Origin: Globodera rostochiensis
Taxonomy: Eukaryota > Nematoda > Chromadorea > Rhabditida > Heteroderidae
DNA: 64,000 nucleotides
Assembly (NCBI GenBank): GCA_018350325.1
Contig: JAEVLN010000004.1
Location: 3,534,001-3,598,000 of the forward strand
Reading direction: 5' to 3'
Below are positions 35,816-54,433 of the stretch, piece by piece. The notes below the pieces were generated by a model. It saw only the letters and a list, made by a program, of their open reading frames with translations. It was not told where the DNA came from and searched no databases. The position numbers and the translations under genes are program-made. How positions within the stretch are numbered: position 1 is the stretch's first letter; each line of letters starts with the position of its first letter.

Positions 35816-36259
35816 ATGCAAATGTTTGATAATTCTTTTCCCAATGTGCAGCCAGAGGAAGGCGTTATTAAGGCGTTCAGTAGTCCAACCCAACCCGACC
35901 AAGCCATAATGGAAGGGCGGAAAGGGGGGGGGGATGTGCGGGTGGGCAATCCGGTTTCGATTCGTTTCATGACGCGTCGCATTGCACGCCACAAAATGTG
36001 GTGCGGCTGCGCTTTTTTGCACGATCCCAACCCCTGGGCGCTTCTCTGTAAAATGTGCATAAAAGCCCCGGGGCGACGAGAGGAGGACTGGACTGATCCT
36101 GATCAGTGCGATCAGCAGCCGAAGAGGAAGCACAAGATGATTGAGGAAGAGAAGGAAGGTCATCCCCCATCGGACGAACCTATCCATCCACGAGAAGAGT
36201 TTTCCTTCAAGAAAATGATGTCGCAAAAGGATGGACGTAGGGAATGGAACAAGCCGTGA
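35816..36259 (+). CDS. Hypothetical protein with an NZF-like Cys cluster
   Basis: A single open frame of 147 residues from ATG 35816 (the frame opens further upstream but only with TTG). Residues about 62-85 read RHKMWCGCAFLHDP and then NPWALLCKMC. The W-C..CxFL..P....CxxC order recalls the NZF/RanBP2 zinc finger, although the first spacings are shorter than the consensus. The rest is charged and low-complexity (KRKHKMIEEEKEG). No introns are needed. A GC-rich - strand frame overlaps it but is Pro-rich shadow. Ubiquitin or RNA binding would be a guess from the finger alone. Confidence 0.4.
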   Translation: MQMFDNSFPNVQPEEGVIKAFSSPTQPDQAIMEGRKGGGDVRVGNPVSIRFMTRRIARHKMWCGCAFLHDPNPWALLCKMCIKAPGRREEDWTDPDQCDQQPKRKHKMIEEEKEGHPPSDEPIHPREEFSFKKMMSQKDGRREWNKP

Positions 36260-37365
36260 AGATGATAAATGTGGACGGACGGACGGATGAATGAATGGAG
36301 GAAGAGAAGCGGTGGGGGAGGGGGGACGGCTGAGAAGAAGCACATTTGGCGACTAAGGAAACGAATCGGCGTAAAAAACGGCGTCGGCAGCAGGCGAAAG
36401 TGATAAGGGGGGGGGGGGGGGGGATGCGCGAGTTGTGTTGTTCGTGGGGGTGAATTGGTGGGTTGGGTTGGCTGGTCACGGGTGTGTGTGTGGCGGGGAG
36501 AAGTTAACTTGAACGACTGCTCCGACTGAATGATTTCTTCTTCCCAAAACTGAAGGAAGACGGAGGAGGGGAAGAAGAACCCGATCATCTCTTCTTCTTC
36601 CACCACCATCCATCCCCGCCTGATAAACTGGACTCGACCAGCATGGAAGAAGCATGGTTGGGTGTTGGGGAGGGAAGGGAGGGGGAGGAAACGGATTGGA
36701 TCGGTCTTCGTAGGTCGGCGAACAACGACGGGTGGACGCATTGAGTGGGATGGGATGAGCATCTTCTTCGTCTGGCGACGATGGTATCCGGGCATTCAAG
36801 GTGGAGATGAGCCAGGAAATTCAAAAAAGCCCATCCAAACATCCAGCTGCTCAAGCATTCCGTAAAATTCAAATATACGATGACGAAGACGACACGACCA
36901 AAGTGTTCGTTCGGTCCTTCCATCCTCCGACATCAAAAATGGCGATGAATGTGGCACACAGTCCCTATCATTTTCAATGCTTTAAGAAATCCCTTTAAAA
37001 TATCAATCTCCCTCAATTAGCTAAAATTCTCTGCTTGCATTAGGCAATTCCTACATCTAGCAACCAAACAACAGAAACAAAGCATTGGGCAAACTTTGAT
37101 AATCAGGTCTCATTTTTAGGCGATGGATGCTTTTACTAAAATTCAATTTGTGAAAGTATTCAAATAATACTTTGTATCCCCCCTACCCCTATTTCTTAAA
37201 TTTCCCCATTTTATACATTACCTAATTTGTAAGTGGGTCGTCGGTCTCCTTCATGTTATTCATAAATGATACAATTTTCGCAGGTTTTTCGACACCTCTC
37301 CCCTCATTTATTGTCCGCATAACCTTCGCGTGTTTTCGACTTAACTCTTGAATTCTTCTCAATAG
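36260..37365. other. Intergenic, partly G-rich
   Basis: A poly-G run (near 36405) and purine-rich tracts (36540-36700) are followed by AT-rich DNA leading to the MADF gene. One 63-residue open frame is listed separately. Confidence 0.4.
36807..36998 (+). CDS. Small ORF, 63 residues, unrecognised
   Basis: ATG 36807 to TAA 36998, with a mixed composition (IQIYDDEDDTTKVFVRSFH) more protein-like than neighbouring frames. No domain, signal or splice evidence. It could be a 5' exon of the downstream MADF gene, but no in-phase donor was confirmed. Confidence 0.25.
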   Translation: MSQEIQKSPSKHPAAQAFRKIQIYDDEDDTTKVFVRSFHPPTSKMAMNVAHSPYHFQCFKKSL

Positions 37366-40271
37366 ATGAACAGTCATCAGGAACAGTTTCAGCCCGCTGC
37401 AACTTTCAACGAATTGTTAATCAACGAAGTAAAGCGTCCAATGAATGAATGACGGAAATGATTCAAAAATCAGTCATTTTTAGGTCCGCTCTCATCCCCA
37501 ACTTTACGACCAACAACATCGGGTGAGTGAGTGCAAATTGAATAAAGTCTAATCTGAACCGTTAGTTTCTCTCAGTTTTACATAAATTTAGATTCATAAA
37601 ATGTTAGAATGCGCTTAGGCGCTGCCGGGGTTTTTTTTTTTGCATTTACCCCCCTCCCGACAACTCCACCCCTACGAAATGTGTCTTTTCTTAGGTGTGC
37701 ACTGACAATGGCGAGCGGAACGCAATTTGGGTGAGTTGGAGATAATGGAGGGTGGCAAAGAGAAGAAGAGTCACAATTAGTGGCACTTTATATTATCGAG
37801 TCAATTTCAGTTGGATTAATTTGGTCACCTTTCAGAAAGAACGCATTTTAAATTTTACTTTTTCATTATTTGTCAGGAAGTAATTGCCTCACGAATTGAT
37901 GACTCCGTCAACGGTCGGTTTAAAACATTCCAATGCCGGCTTCTTCTTAAATTGAGCTCTTTGCCTTTTTCGGAAACGCCGAATTTCGGGGCTTAATGTC
38001 TGTTTTTAGGCGAATTTGCGAAAAAGCGTTGGCTGCAAATGCGCGATCGTTACCGCAAAGAATTAAAGATGGCACTGCGCACGTCCGTCCAACCGAAATG
38101 GCCGTACTTTACCAAATTGGCGTGGTTGGACCCGTACTTGAAGGATGCGAAGTGAGTGACGTGCCGTGCACTTTTACTGTTTAACATCAATTTATATGCT
38201 TCAAAGGAATATAAAGCCGGGTGCCGTCTCTACCCATCAGCAGCAGCAGCAGAACGTTTTGGCAGACTTTGGCAGCAATGTCCATCAGCAAATTGGCGGC
38301 GGCCCCTTTAGGAGCGACGTTGCCGGTATCTCAATCATTTAGCGATTACTTTCCTAAACAATAAAATGGCGGGTTTTTGAAAGAAATGTTTGGATAGTGC
38401 CGCCGTCCCTCCACAGAATGATAAATTGTTTTGTTTTAGATCTCCGTTTCTCCCAACTCGGCAATACTGTCAACTTTCTCGAGTCTCTGATGGTCGCCAG
38501 CAACGCATTGTTACTGCAACAACAGCAACTAAAAGGTCGGATTTAAATTTTACATCTTTTTGAAAATAAATAATTCAAATTCAAAATATTTGATTTTTGT
38601 GATTTTTCCAGCAATTGTTTTTTATGTTTTTGAATTCCTTTTAGCCGATTCGGGCGGCGATTTTTCTTCTCCGGACAGTGCGGTGGCATCGACTAGTGAG
38701 GGGGGCTGTGCTGGCGAGGGTGGGCCGGTGGAGCTGTTTCAACACCAATCTGATCAACAGCAACAAAACCACAATTATCAGTCCCTGCATCAAAATTTGC
38801 TGCTTCGCGCATCGTCCAATCTGCTGTTGGGAGGGATCAGTGCCGCCGGCTGTGATCAATCGACCATTACTGTTGATCAGAGATCGTCGACAGCATCGTC
38901 CTCCACCGATGCTGTTTCTGGACAACGCCAAAAGGACGACATGGAGGAGGAAGGCGATGAGGGCAACAATAACGAAGACGTCGACGATGGGGAGGGTGGA
39001 AATGCCGGGAAGACTGCCGATGATGGGGAAAAGGTCTGAAAGATTAGGATTTTAATAGTCCAGCCTTTTGAAATAAACAACTCGATTAGAAAAAAATTTA
39101 AATTGAATGGTTTTGAATTTACTATTTGAATCTTGGCTTTGAGAAATCTTAATTCATTCGCTTTCAGTGTCGGGCCGGCAGTGTCGAACAGCCGGCGCTC
39201 CGCCGTTCTGCTTCAATTCCGAGTGCTCCGGGCTTCGCCAGCGTCGACCCGTCGATGGACTTCAACCTGAACGCTCTGTTCGCGCAGTCATCACCACTTC
39301 GTCAGCTTAGCTCAGCCCTGCTCAGCTCCACAACGGCCGCCAACACTGTCGACCATGACCACCAGTTTCAACAACAGCAGCGGCAGTGCCAACACCGCCG
39401 TGCTTTGTCGGCTGTGTCTTCCAAATCGCCCGCGGGTTCATCGATGCGCCATCTTCGCATTGCCGGCAGCAACAGCCCCAATGCCAATGGTTTATTGCAT
39501 CGCAACAACAATAGCAGCAACTGTCAGCCACCGTATCTTATCCGTCGAGGTGCTTTGGGTGTTATTGAAAAACGCTTTCTAACCTTAAACAATTTCCAAT
39601 TTCCCCGTTCAAGATTATTTAAAATTTGTTTTTAGGATTTGGTGTTGCAAAATTTCGAGGTCGGGCTGCCGACACATTCTCTCCCGGTCCGTTTTATTAA
39701 ATATTTAATAGCTGAGATTAGTTAAATAATCTTTAAAATAGGACAACCCGTAATAAAACGGATTTGAGCGAATTGGTGCCGTAGTTCAAAAAACCGATTG
39801 ATCCGATAGGTTTCTAACTTTAACATCTGATTATTTCCCCACCCAACAGACGCAGCGAATTCGGCACACAAATTTAACGTTGTCTCAATGTGTTCATCAC
39901 CAATAACGACGACGGATGGCTGTGGGGAAGGGGACAGAGACAATAGTGGCGGCACCCCTTCAGACGACGCTGCAAACATTGGCAATGCCAGCAACAGCAA
40001 CAATAATTGTTGGAAGAGTGCCATGGAATGGGCGGACAGCGGCGGCAGTGCCAATGCCATCAACAGCAATGAGGACGAGGACGTGCTGTTCGCGCGGCTG
40101 GTGGTGGCACGGCTAAAAAAGTTTGATGCGAAGGAGCGTCGGGCGGTCAGTTACGGGACGGGATAAATTAATTTGCTTACGGAATTATTCAATTTGAAGG
40201 TTCGTTTCCGCATTTTTCAATGGTTGGACCATAAGGAGGAGGAAGTGGAGGAAATGGAGGCATCGACCTGA
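37366..40271 (+). CDS. MADF-BESS domain transcription regulator
   Basis: A Myb-like (MADF) DNA-binding protein with a C-terminal BESS-like interaction motif, the architecture of the Adf-1 family. Twelve exons join in phase to give 573 residues: 37366-37428, 37484-37522, 37695-37730, 37877-37913, 38010-38151, 38207-38325, 38440-38535, 38645-39033, 39168-39549, 39636-39686, 39850-40145, 40200-40271. The MADF domain is at residues about 13-105 (FNELLINEVRSHPQLYD, KKRWLQMRDRYRKELK, KWPYFTKLAWLDPYL). A long Gln/Ser/Asn-rich middle follows. Near 525-560 DEDVLFARLVVARLKKFDAK plus RFRIFQWLDHKEEE fits BESS. It is expected in the nucleus. The next gene on the same strand is the DM factor, 0.67 kb away. 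Confidence 0.88.
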
Positions 40272-40942
40272 ACGAAATCCCAAAAAATTTAAATGTTTTT
40301 TGATTAAAATTGGGCCAAGGTTTAGTCCCTCCTCTTCGCATATTCGTCTAATCAGCTGAATTCGTTGTCCCCCCCCCCCAATACAAATTCTTCAATTTGC
40401 TCAATATTAATGGCTTCTCTTGGACATCTCAACCTTTGTGATCAAATTAATTGGGTCAATTCTTTCCATTTATTTCCTGTTTTATTGAACATTCTCCGAC
40501 ATTTGAACAAATCGTGATTAGATAATAAAGACCTTTCGATTATCATTTAACGTCTCTAATCTTTTTTTTAAATTAAAAATGTATAAAGGCAGGAAAAGAA
40601 ATATTTCAAAAAAACGAAATTTGAGAATTTATGTTTTTTTTGGGGGGGGGGGCGGGGGACTCGCGAGAAAAGACATTCAAAAGTTAGCCAAACACTTCGC
40701 ACATCGCCGCTCAAGTGGCTGCTGGGCGGAGGCGACAATTCCCTTCCCCGGGGGGGGGGGCCTTCCAATCCATCATTTTGCCACTTTCTAATTTCCCCGC
40801 AGGACAAAACGATGCCCCCCCCAGGGCTGGCCAATCACAACACAATTGCCTCCCGGGGCTACAGTACCCTTAAAGCACATTTAGAGAATATTCTTGGGGT
40901 TTAAATTTTAAAACCCGAGCATTAGTTTTACTAAAATAGCAA
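40272..40942. other. Intergenic between MADF-BESS and DM genes
   Basis: Contains C/G runs (40370, 40645, 40750, 40815) and otherwise AT-rich DNA. No gene seen; likely upstream region of the DM gene. Confidence 0.45.
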
Positions 40943-43215
40943 ATGATGGAGTCAACGAACGACAGCGATTCGACGGAAACTTTGCCTGAGGCAACAATTT
41001 TTGGCATAAATGTTGCCTCCAGCAAAATGGCGTTGAACGGTGCGAATTTAGAGCGTTTGCTGCGCATGCGCGCGGAACGAACGCAACGCACGCCAAAGTG
41101 CGCCCGGGTCAGTGCCAAGCCGTCTTTTGGGTACCAAAAAATGGTTTTCTTCCTACAAAATTTAGTGCCGTAATCACGGAGTCGTGTCGGCGCTAAAAGG
41201 CAAGTGTACGTTCCATTGTATGCCATAGGGAATGTTAAATTATTATTAATTAGGCCACAAGCGGACGTGCCAATGGAAGGATTGCGCATGTGCCAAATGT
41301 ACTCTAATCGCAGAACGCCAGCGCGTGATGGCGGCACAAGTCGCGTTGCGTCGGCAACAGTCGCAGGAGGAGAAGGAGGCGGTGGGGGGGGGCGGCTCGG
41401 AAATCAGAATTTTATTTAATTTATTAAAATTTTAGCAAGAACTTGGCTCATTGTTCGGCGTCGAATCGGCCTCCGAAATTTTGGAATTGATTCGACGGAC
41501 AAAAAATAGAGGAGAAATTGGCACTGAAGCGGCGGACCAACCCAAACAAAGCACCGAAATGAAGGCAAACAATGCGAAGGCGCAGAATGGTGGGCCTCTT
41601 TAAAATCTTTTAGCCACCTAAAAATTATCAGAAAATCCAAAATAAGTTAGGCCCGGATGCGTTGTTAGTAATATGTCCAAGCTTAGCTTTGTTTGCCATC
41701 ATTGACTTGCGTGCCATTCCCGGCACCTCCTTCGCCCGCCCGTCCATTCATGGGATTAATCCCCAAAAAGTGCCTTCCCCTCCACATCCTCCACACCTGC
41801 TGTCTGTCTGTTGTCCCCCCCGAGGGGTTTTCCTCCAAAACATTTGCTTAGGCCCAACACATTAAACTGGGCCACCCAATGGCCGCATCATTCGTCCCCC
41901 ACTCGAGAATGGTCTTTCGAGAGTGGCTGGCTCATCTTATCGCTCTTCTCTCAGCAACTCTTCCTCAATGAACAAAGTTTTCGTCGCTTTGAGAGCTTTT
42001 CGATGGGAGAAAACATTCGGCATTATCAAATTTCTTTCTCGAAGGTTACATATATTTTTGTATTGAAACGAAAAGAAAAGGTACCGTATGCTCTAAAATA
42101 TGAAAAGGAACGGAATTATGCACCTCCGTAACCCGAATTAAATTTACAAATAATAATCCAAAAATCGGTACGGTAAATTAATCCATTCAATTTAATCCCC
42201 AATTGAACGATTTGCCCTCCTCCCTTCCGCCGGGGATAAGACTAAAACCCTTCGAAGATTGGCACTTTTGCAAGATTGGCACTTTTCCGCGAAGTCAATT
42301 GGCCATTCAATCCAGCACAAATTGTTTTTTGAGCATTTTGTTTTAGTAAATACGAAATTTTGGGCACTTGAAGTAATCAATAAAATGAAAATTCAAAGAG
42401 AGAAAAAGCAAAAATTAGCCAACTTCAGCAGAATTCCCATCGTCCACACTGAGAAAACGCTTATTGGTGCCGCCTGCCGAAGCATTGTCTGACGGTCAAA
42501 AGATTGCTGCAAACAAAAAGGGGAGTAAAAAGAAGATGGCCATCGATGGCACAATTGCTGATAAAGTGCCAAAAATGGAAAAGGTAAAATGCATTTATTT
42601 CCGGCGCCTATTGGCGCCGGCGAACTCCGTGCCCCCCCCCCCCCCCAAAACGTTTAACTTTAAAAAAAATACCCCCAAACCCCCCCCCCCCCCCACAAAA
42701 CGACCCCCCCCCCTTTTGTTGTGCTTCTACGATTTGCAGGCCCATCCGTCCCATGTCCAATGTTCGGCCAGCCCCCGCGCTCGGCTTCCACTCCCTGCGC
42801 CCCATCAGCCGCTTGGCAGCTTTGGCCAATGCTCATCTTCCTCCCCTCCTGCGATTGTACCGCCTTCCGGGGTGCCTCAGGCTGTGCCATTGCTCCCGCC
42901 AACGCTTTTGGCACCGCTTCACCCGCTCTTCCGTCTCCCAATACCGACGACGGTGGCCACTACACTGTTCCCGGCCGCATTGTTCCAAGTGCGCTGGAAG
43001 ACTGACTCAATTTTGTCCGGAACGAGGGCCTTAACATACCGATTCTGTCCGGTCCCTTCAAATTCACAAAAATTTTTCGGAAATTCTTGCCAAAGATGCA
43101 TTTTCAGCAGTTCCTCTCTGCTGCGGCATCGGCAGCACATCAACAGCACGACGGAGCTGGTCCCTCAGCTGCAGAAAATGTCCAACACCAGCAGCAGCAC
43201 ATTGGGTTTCAGTGA
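40943..43215 (+). CDS. DM-domain (doublesex/mab-3 family) transcription factor
   Basis: A zinc-chelating DM domain that binds the DNA minor groove; this family controls sexual differentiation and sex-specific neurons. Exons: 40943-41107, 41166-41199, 41254-41381, 41436-41589, 42429-42583, 42740-42988, 43108-43215, in phase, 330 residues. The domain spans about 48-100: [20 protein letters not shown], then [20 protein letters not shown] and [14 protein letters not shown], with the Cys/His spacing intact. RTPKCARCRNHGV and QVALRRQQ point to the DMRTA/dmd-4-like subgroup; I see no convincing DMA domain. The tail is Pro- and Ala/Gln-rich. Intron 2 (41200) has a GC donor (AAAAG|GCAAGT), and exons 5 and 7 have CAGCAG acceptors. 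The last two exons rest on frame and splice logic only. Confidence 0.87.
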
Positions 43216-43856
43216 GAGGACACAACGCCACACAAAGGGCGGCGGAAGGAGAGAAATTCAAATTCAAACGATCATCGAATTCCTTTATTACCGTAATACG
43301 ACTCTGTAAATGCATTTAATAATCTGACGCAAAAAGTCATTCTCGCATTAATTAGCACATAATCGAATTATCCAGAAAATAAATGCATTAAAATTCATTC
43401 TCTGAGAATAAAATTTTAGTTTTGGAAAAATAAAATAGGCACACAAAATAGGGAATACAAAGTGGTGGTCTGGGATATTTATGTGAATTTCTCTCCTTTT
43501 AAAGAAAATGGCAGTGAAAGTGTTTTTTTGGCATTTTGCAAAAAAAAATTGAGAATTTTACAAAATTTGGGGCATTTTGAGGGGAGCATCACATCGAAAG
43601 GCAAAGAAAGAAGAAAACATATAATGGAAAGTTCGCGAACAATTCCGACCCCAATCTTTGAGAGGCGGCGGCGGGGGGGGGGGGGAAATTATACCGTAAT
43701 TCATTTGAATATTTCAAAATTTGCACAAATTACGGTAGAATTAATTAACTTTGTAACAACACAACACCACAATTTGCTGCAGACATTGGAGGGAATCTGT
43801 GGGATGTTCGCGGAGTTTGAAAATGCAAAGCAAAATATTTTTGTTTCGATTTATTG
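43216..43856. other. Convergent 3' intergenic region
   Basis: Between the DM gene stop (+) and the let-2 stop (-). AT-rich with one G run (43672-43684). No gene supported. Confidence 0.5.
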
Positions 43857-51322
<7,466 letters not shown>

Positions 51323-53345
51323 GCCGTCAGCATTATCATGGCGTCGATGATGTTGTGAATGTTGGTGGTGGAAGTGGCGAAGCAGATGATACCTCGGCCT
51401 CGAGGAGGTCGTCGTCGTTGGACTCGTTCTTGTCGTTGCCGTATTTGTTGTTGTTGCTACTGACCCATACGATGTTTGTTTTGTCGTCGTTGGGCCGATC
51501 ATGCCCGGCACACAAACTTTGAAAGCGCGTGTCTGATCGATTTGAAGGTACCCTCCGACACGGGCAACAGAGACAAAGTCGCTTAATGTGATACAAAAAA
51601 GTTGAAAAAAAAGGTTTAAGGGTTTATTGGTCGGAAGAAAGGTTTTTGTGGTTATTCTCAGACCCCAAACACTGCAACCATAGAAAAATGCAACATTTTT
51701 ATTTTTGCAAGCAATGAAAAGCATATTCGAGCTTTATGTACGTGATCGGGGTGAGTGTTGGAGAGTGATCAGAGTGCGAGGGAGTGGGGGGGAGGGGGGG
51801 GGAGAAGTGATTGGAGGGGGGAGGGAGAAGTGATCAGAGTGCGAGGGAGTGGGGGGGGAGGGGGGGGAGAAGTGATCGGAGGGGGGAGGCGGGAGGGGAA
51901 GTGATCGGAGGGGGAGGGGGGGGGAGGGGGGGGGGGAGAAGTGATCGGAGGGGGAGGGGGGAGGGAGAAGTGATCAGAGTGCGAGGGAGTGGGGGGGGGG
52001 GGGGGGGGGGGAGAAGTGATCGGAGGGGGGAGGGGGGGGGGGAGAAGTGATCGGAGGGGGAGGGGGGGGGGGAGAAGTGATCGAAGTGCGGGGGAGGGCA
52101 TTTGGATGGACGGAAGACAGCAAATGGCTGCCGCAGCGCCGTGGTCCACACTTTTTTTGCCGGACGGTCGAGTGATCGGACCAGTCACATCCACACGTCC
52201 AGCGGATGAGTCAGCGTCCGTATTTTGTCCGGGACGCATTCCTCCCAGCGGCACGCTTCTCCGCTGCCGCAAGCGCCACTCCGCTTTGGAAACACTTTTA
52301 TGATGGAGCTGTGCTTCAACCAGAAGGCATTTGCCCCTTGGGGGACGACAGAGGGACAACTGTTGTCCCCCCAGGGTAAGGGAGGGGCTAATGGCCAAAT
52401 CGATCGGCTTGGCCATTTGCGTCGTCTGGTCCAAAGAGAAGCCTGGTCGGGGCAAAACAGCGTTTATGGACAAAATAGCCAAAAGGACTGGTGAAAATGC
52501 CTTGAACCAAAAAAACTGTCAATGTTTTAAAATGCCAAATCTCTCCTGAACCAATTTAGACGCAATTTACAAATTCCCCGTCCCCACTTTTCTTCGGGGA
52601 CGGATGGGATAACGGGGGAGGGAATTTGGCTTAATGTGGAACAAATAATGCATCGTGAAGGAGAAGCAGCTGCGGCCAGGTCCTGGGGGAAGGAAGGGAG
52701 GGGCCCGGAGTGAAAGCCCCCGAGGGGAAGAAAGTTTTGATTGAATGTATTGGGCAGAAGCAGCTAAGCGAAGAAGAAGAAGGCACACCGGTGGTGAGGC
52801 GGGTGTTTCACATCTTTACGAATCAGAGTGGTGGGAGGGGGAGGGAGGGAGGGGGGGGAGGGGGGGGGAGGGGGAATGAATCAAATCGAAGAGCACAAAG
52901 CAAAGAGGATGATCAGTGTGGGGGGGGGGAAGGGGGGGGGGGTGATCAGAGGATAACGGATAATGAATGGCTGTGCATTTTGGGCGATTCTTTGGACTAT
53001 TGCGGGATGGGAGAGGGACTGATGACAGATGGCATACAGCAAGCAAAAGCTAAAACCATCGCTTCTGGGGTAAAATTCGCCAATTTTGCCATTCATTTCT
53101 TTTGAGAGTTAAGCCTAATGAATGATGGAAACGCAGAAAAAGTGCCAAATTGTAAGACAAATATCTTAAAAATAGTGAGGACATTTACGTCCTTACTTTT
53201 CCGATCGAAATTAGTTGAAATGGAACCATTCAAAATATCGCAAATATATTTATTCAATAAAACATTTAAAAAAAAGACCCAAAAGTTGGGGCAAACGATG
53301 CCAAAATGAGGAAGCCTCCCCCCAGGGTTAGGACAGAATGTTCAG
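51323..53345. promoter_or_regulatory. Region upstream of let-2, with G-rich arrays
   Basis: About 450 bases upstream of the let-2 ATG begins a G-rich repeat (51779-52090); a second G-rich tract lies at 52835-52945. Between them (about 52140-52300) the - strand has a short GC-rich frame with a Cys-rich reading (GACGSGEACRWEECVPDK) after an AAAAG acceptor. It may be an isolated exon, but no partner was found. No other gene is supported. Confidence 0.4.
51779..52090. repeat. G-rich tandem array, AGAAGTGATCGGAGGGGG-type unit
   Basis: Roughly ten units of variable length, each with AGAAGTGATC(G/A)GA followed by GGGGG-A-GGGGGGG runs of differing length; two units carry AGTGCGAGGGAGTG instead. Runs of four or more G recur throughout on the + strand. 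Confidence 0.85.
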
Positions 53346-54223
53346 TCAAACATTAAAATGGCTATTCCGAACAAAAATGTTCAGTTCTTTTTGCTGTACT
53401 TCGGCACGGTCCGACTCCTTCAATTTTGTGACCGAGTACGGCACCGTCTGTTGATGGAACTGTTCGTCTTGCTGAGATGCCATCATTTTGAAGTCAGCAG
53501 GAGGCAATAATTTCTGTTGCTGATTTTGTCTTTTCTCACCCTAAATTCGATTATCAGGGCGATCGGAAGATTCAAGTGCCCGAAATTAACTAATTCCGAC
53601 TTTATCTCGGGAGAAAAGCAAAGAGCCGAAAAAAGCTAAAAACAGCAAATTTCGGGACCCGGTTAGTCTTGCCGTGATCTCCAAATGGCGGCCGTCCGCG
53701 GCGAGAAAGGCGCACAGAGTGCGCACGTCCACTTCCGAAGCCATCGGAAAATGAGGCCAAATAATTTAAATGGAATTTGTGCTTAATGCCAATGCCAATG
53801 CCAATGCCTGATAGCGTCGCGTGATGCGCCGCTGCACGCTCATCCCGTCCCGCGTCTGCTGCTCGTGCAGCGCGTCCACACCCAATACGCCGTCGGGGTC
53901 GATGAACACCTGCGGATATAAATTAGTGAGTGCCCGGAGGGTTTAGGAAATTCTATTTTAATTAAAAAACTACGTTAAAATCGTCCGTCTCGAAGCCAAG
54001 CGCTTTCACACGGATGCGAAAGCCGCCGTTTGCTCTGTTAAAAATTTCTTCCTCAAAACCATCAATTGCCGTGCGGTCACAGTCCTCCACATCGCCGCCA
54101 TATGCCAACGGAAGATGAAAGCCTCGAAATTCAATTGGCACTTTCCTGAGGGGGGGGGGGGATTCTAAGCTGAAAAGGCCAAATTCGTACTCAGACGGAC
54201 AGAAGGCGGCTTTAAAGTATTGA
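53346..54223 (-). CDS. Small heat-shock protein (alpha-crystallin domain), 5' end unresolved
   Basis: An ATP-independent chaperone of the HSP20 family. Exons from the 5' side: 54191-54223 (tentative micro-exon), 53974-54145, 53808-53909, 53673-53744 and 53346-53540, with consistent phases. The alpha-crystallin fold is seen in FRIRVKALGFETDDFN, VFIDPDGVLGVDALHEQQ, RRITRRYQ and EVDVRTLCAFLAADGRHLEI. The C-terminal tail is Gln-rich and long. No start codon was found. A further upstream segment (54430 to about 54610) is open and joins in phase, but its first codon is TTG. The intron after LEIT starts with GC (ACG|GCAAGA). The junction at 53745-53807 starts with GC and ends with CG rather than AG, so a base error or a non-canonical intron is present. 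Confidence 0.75.
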
Positions 54224-54237
54224 CTGAATTAACCGAG

Positions 54238-54433
54238 GTACTGTGATTGATTACCGTATGATTGATTACCGTGTGATTGATTACCGTGTGATTGATTACC
54301 GTGTGATTGATTACCGTGTGATTGATTACCGTGTGATTGATTACCGTGTGATTGATTACCGTGTGATTGATTACCGTGTGATTGATTACCGTGTGATTGA
54401 TTACCGTGTGTTACCGTATGATTGATTACCGTA
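54238..54433. repeat. 15-bp minisatellite (ATTGATTACCGTGTG)n
   Basis: About 12-13 near-perfect copies, with ATG variants at both ends. It fills almost the whole putative intron 54224-54429 of the heat-shock gene. On the - strand each unit contains CACGGTAATCA, which looks like a 5' splice site. Confidence 0.93.

Noticed and set aside
35765..36795. Long - strand Pro/Ser-rich frames
   Set aside because: Derived from purine-rich + strand tracts and antisense to the ORF at 35816; composition is not protein-like.
51769..52482. 237-codon - strand Pro-rich frame
   Set aside because: Mostly the complement of the G-rich array; the remainder lacks splice logic or a recognisable domain.
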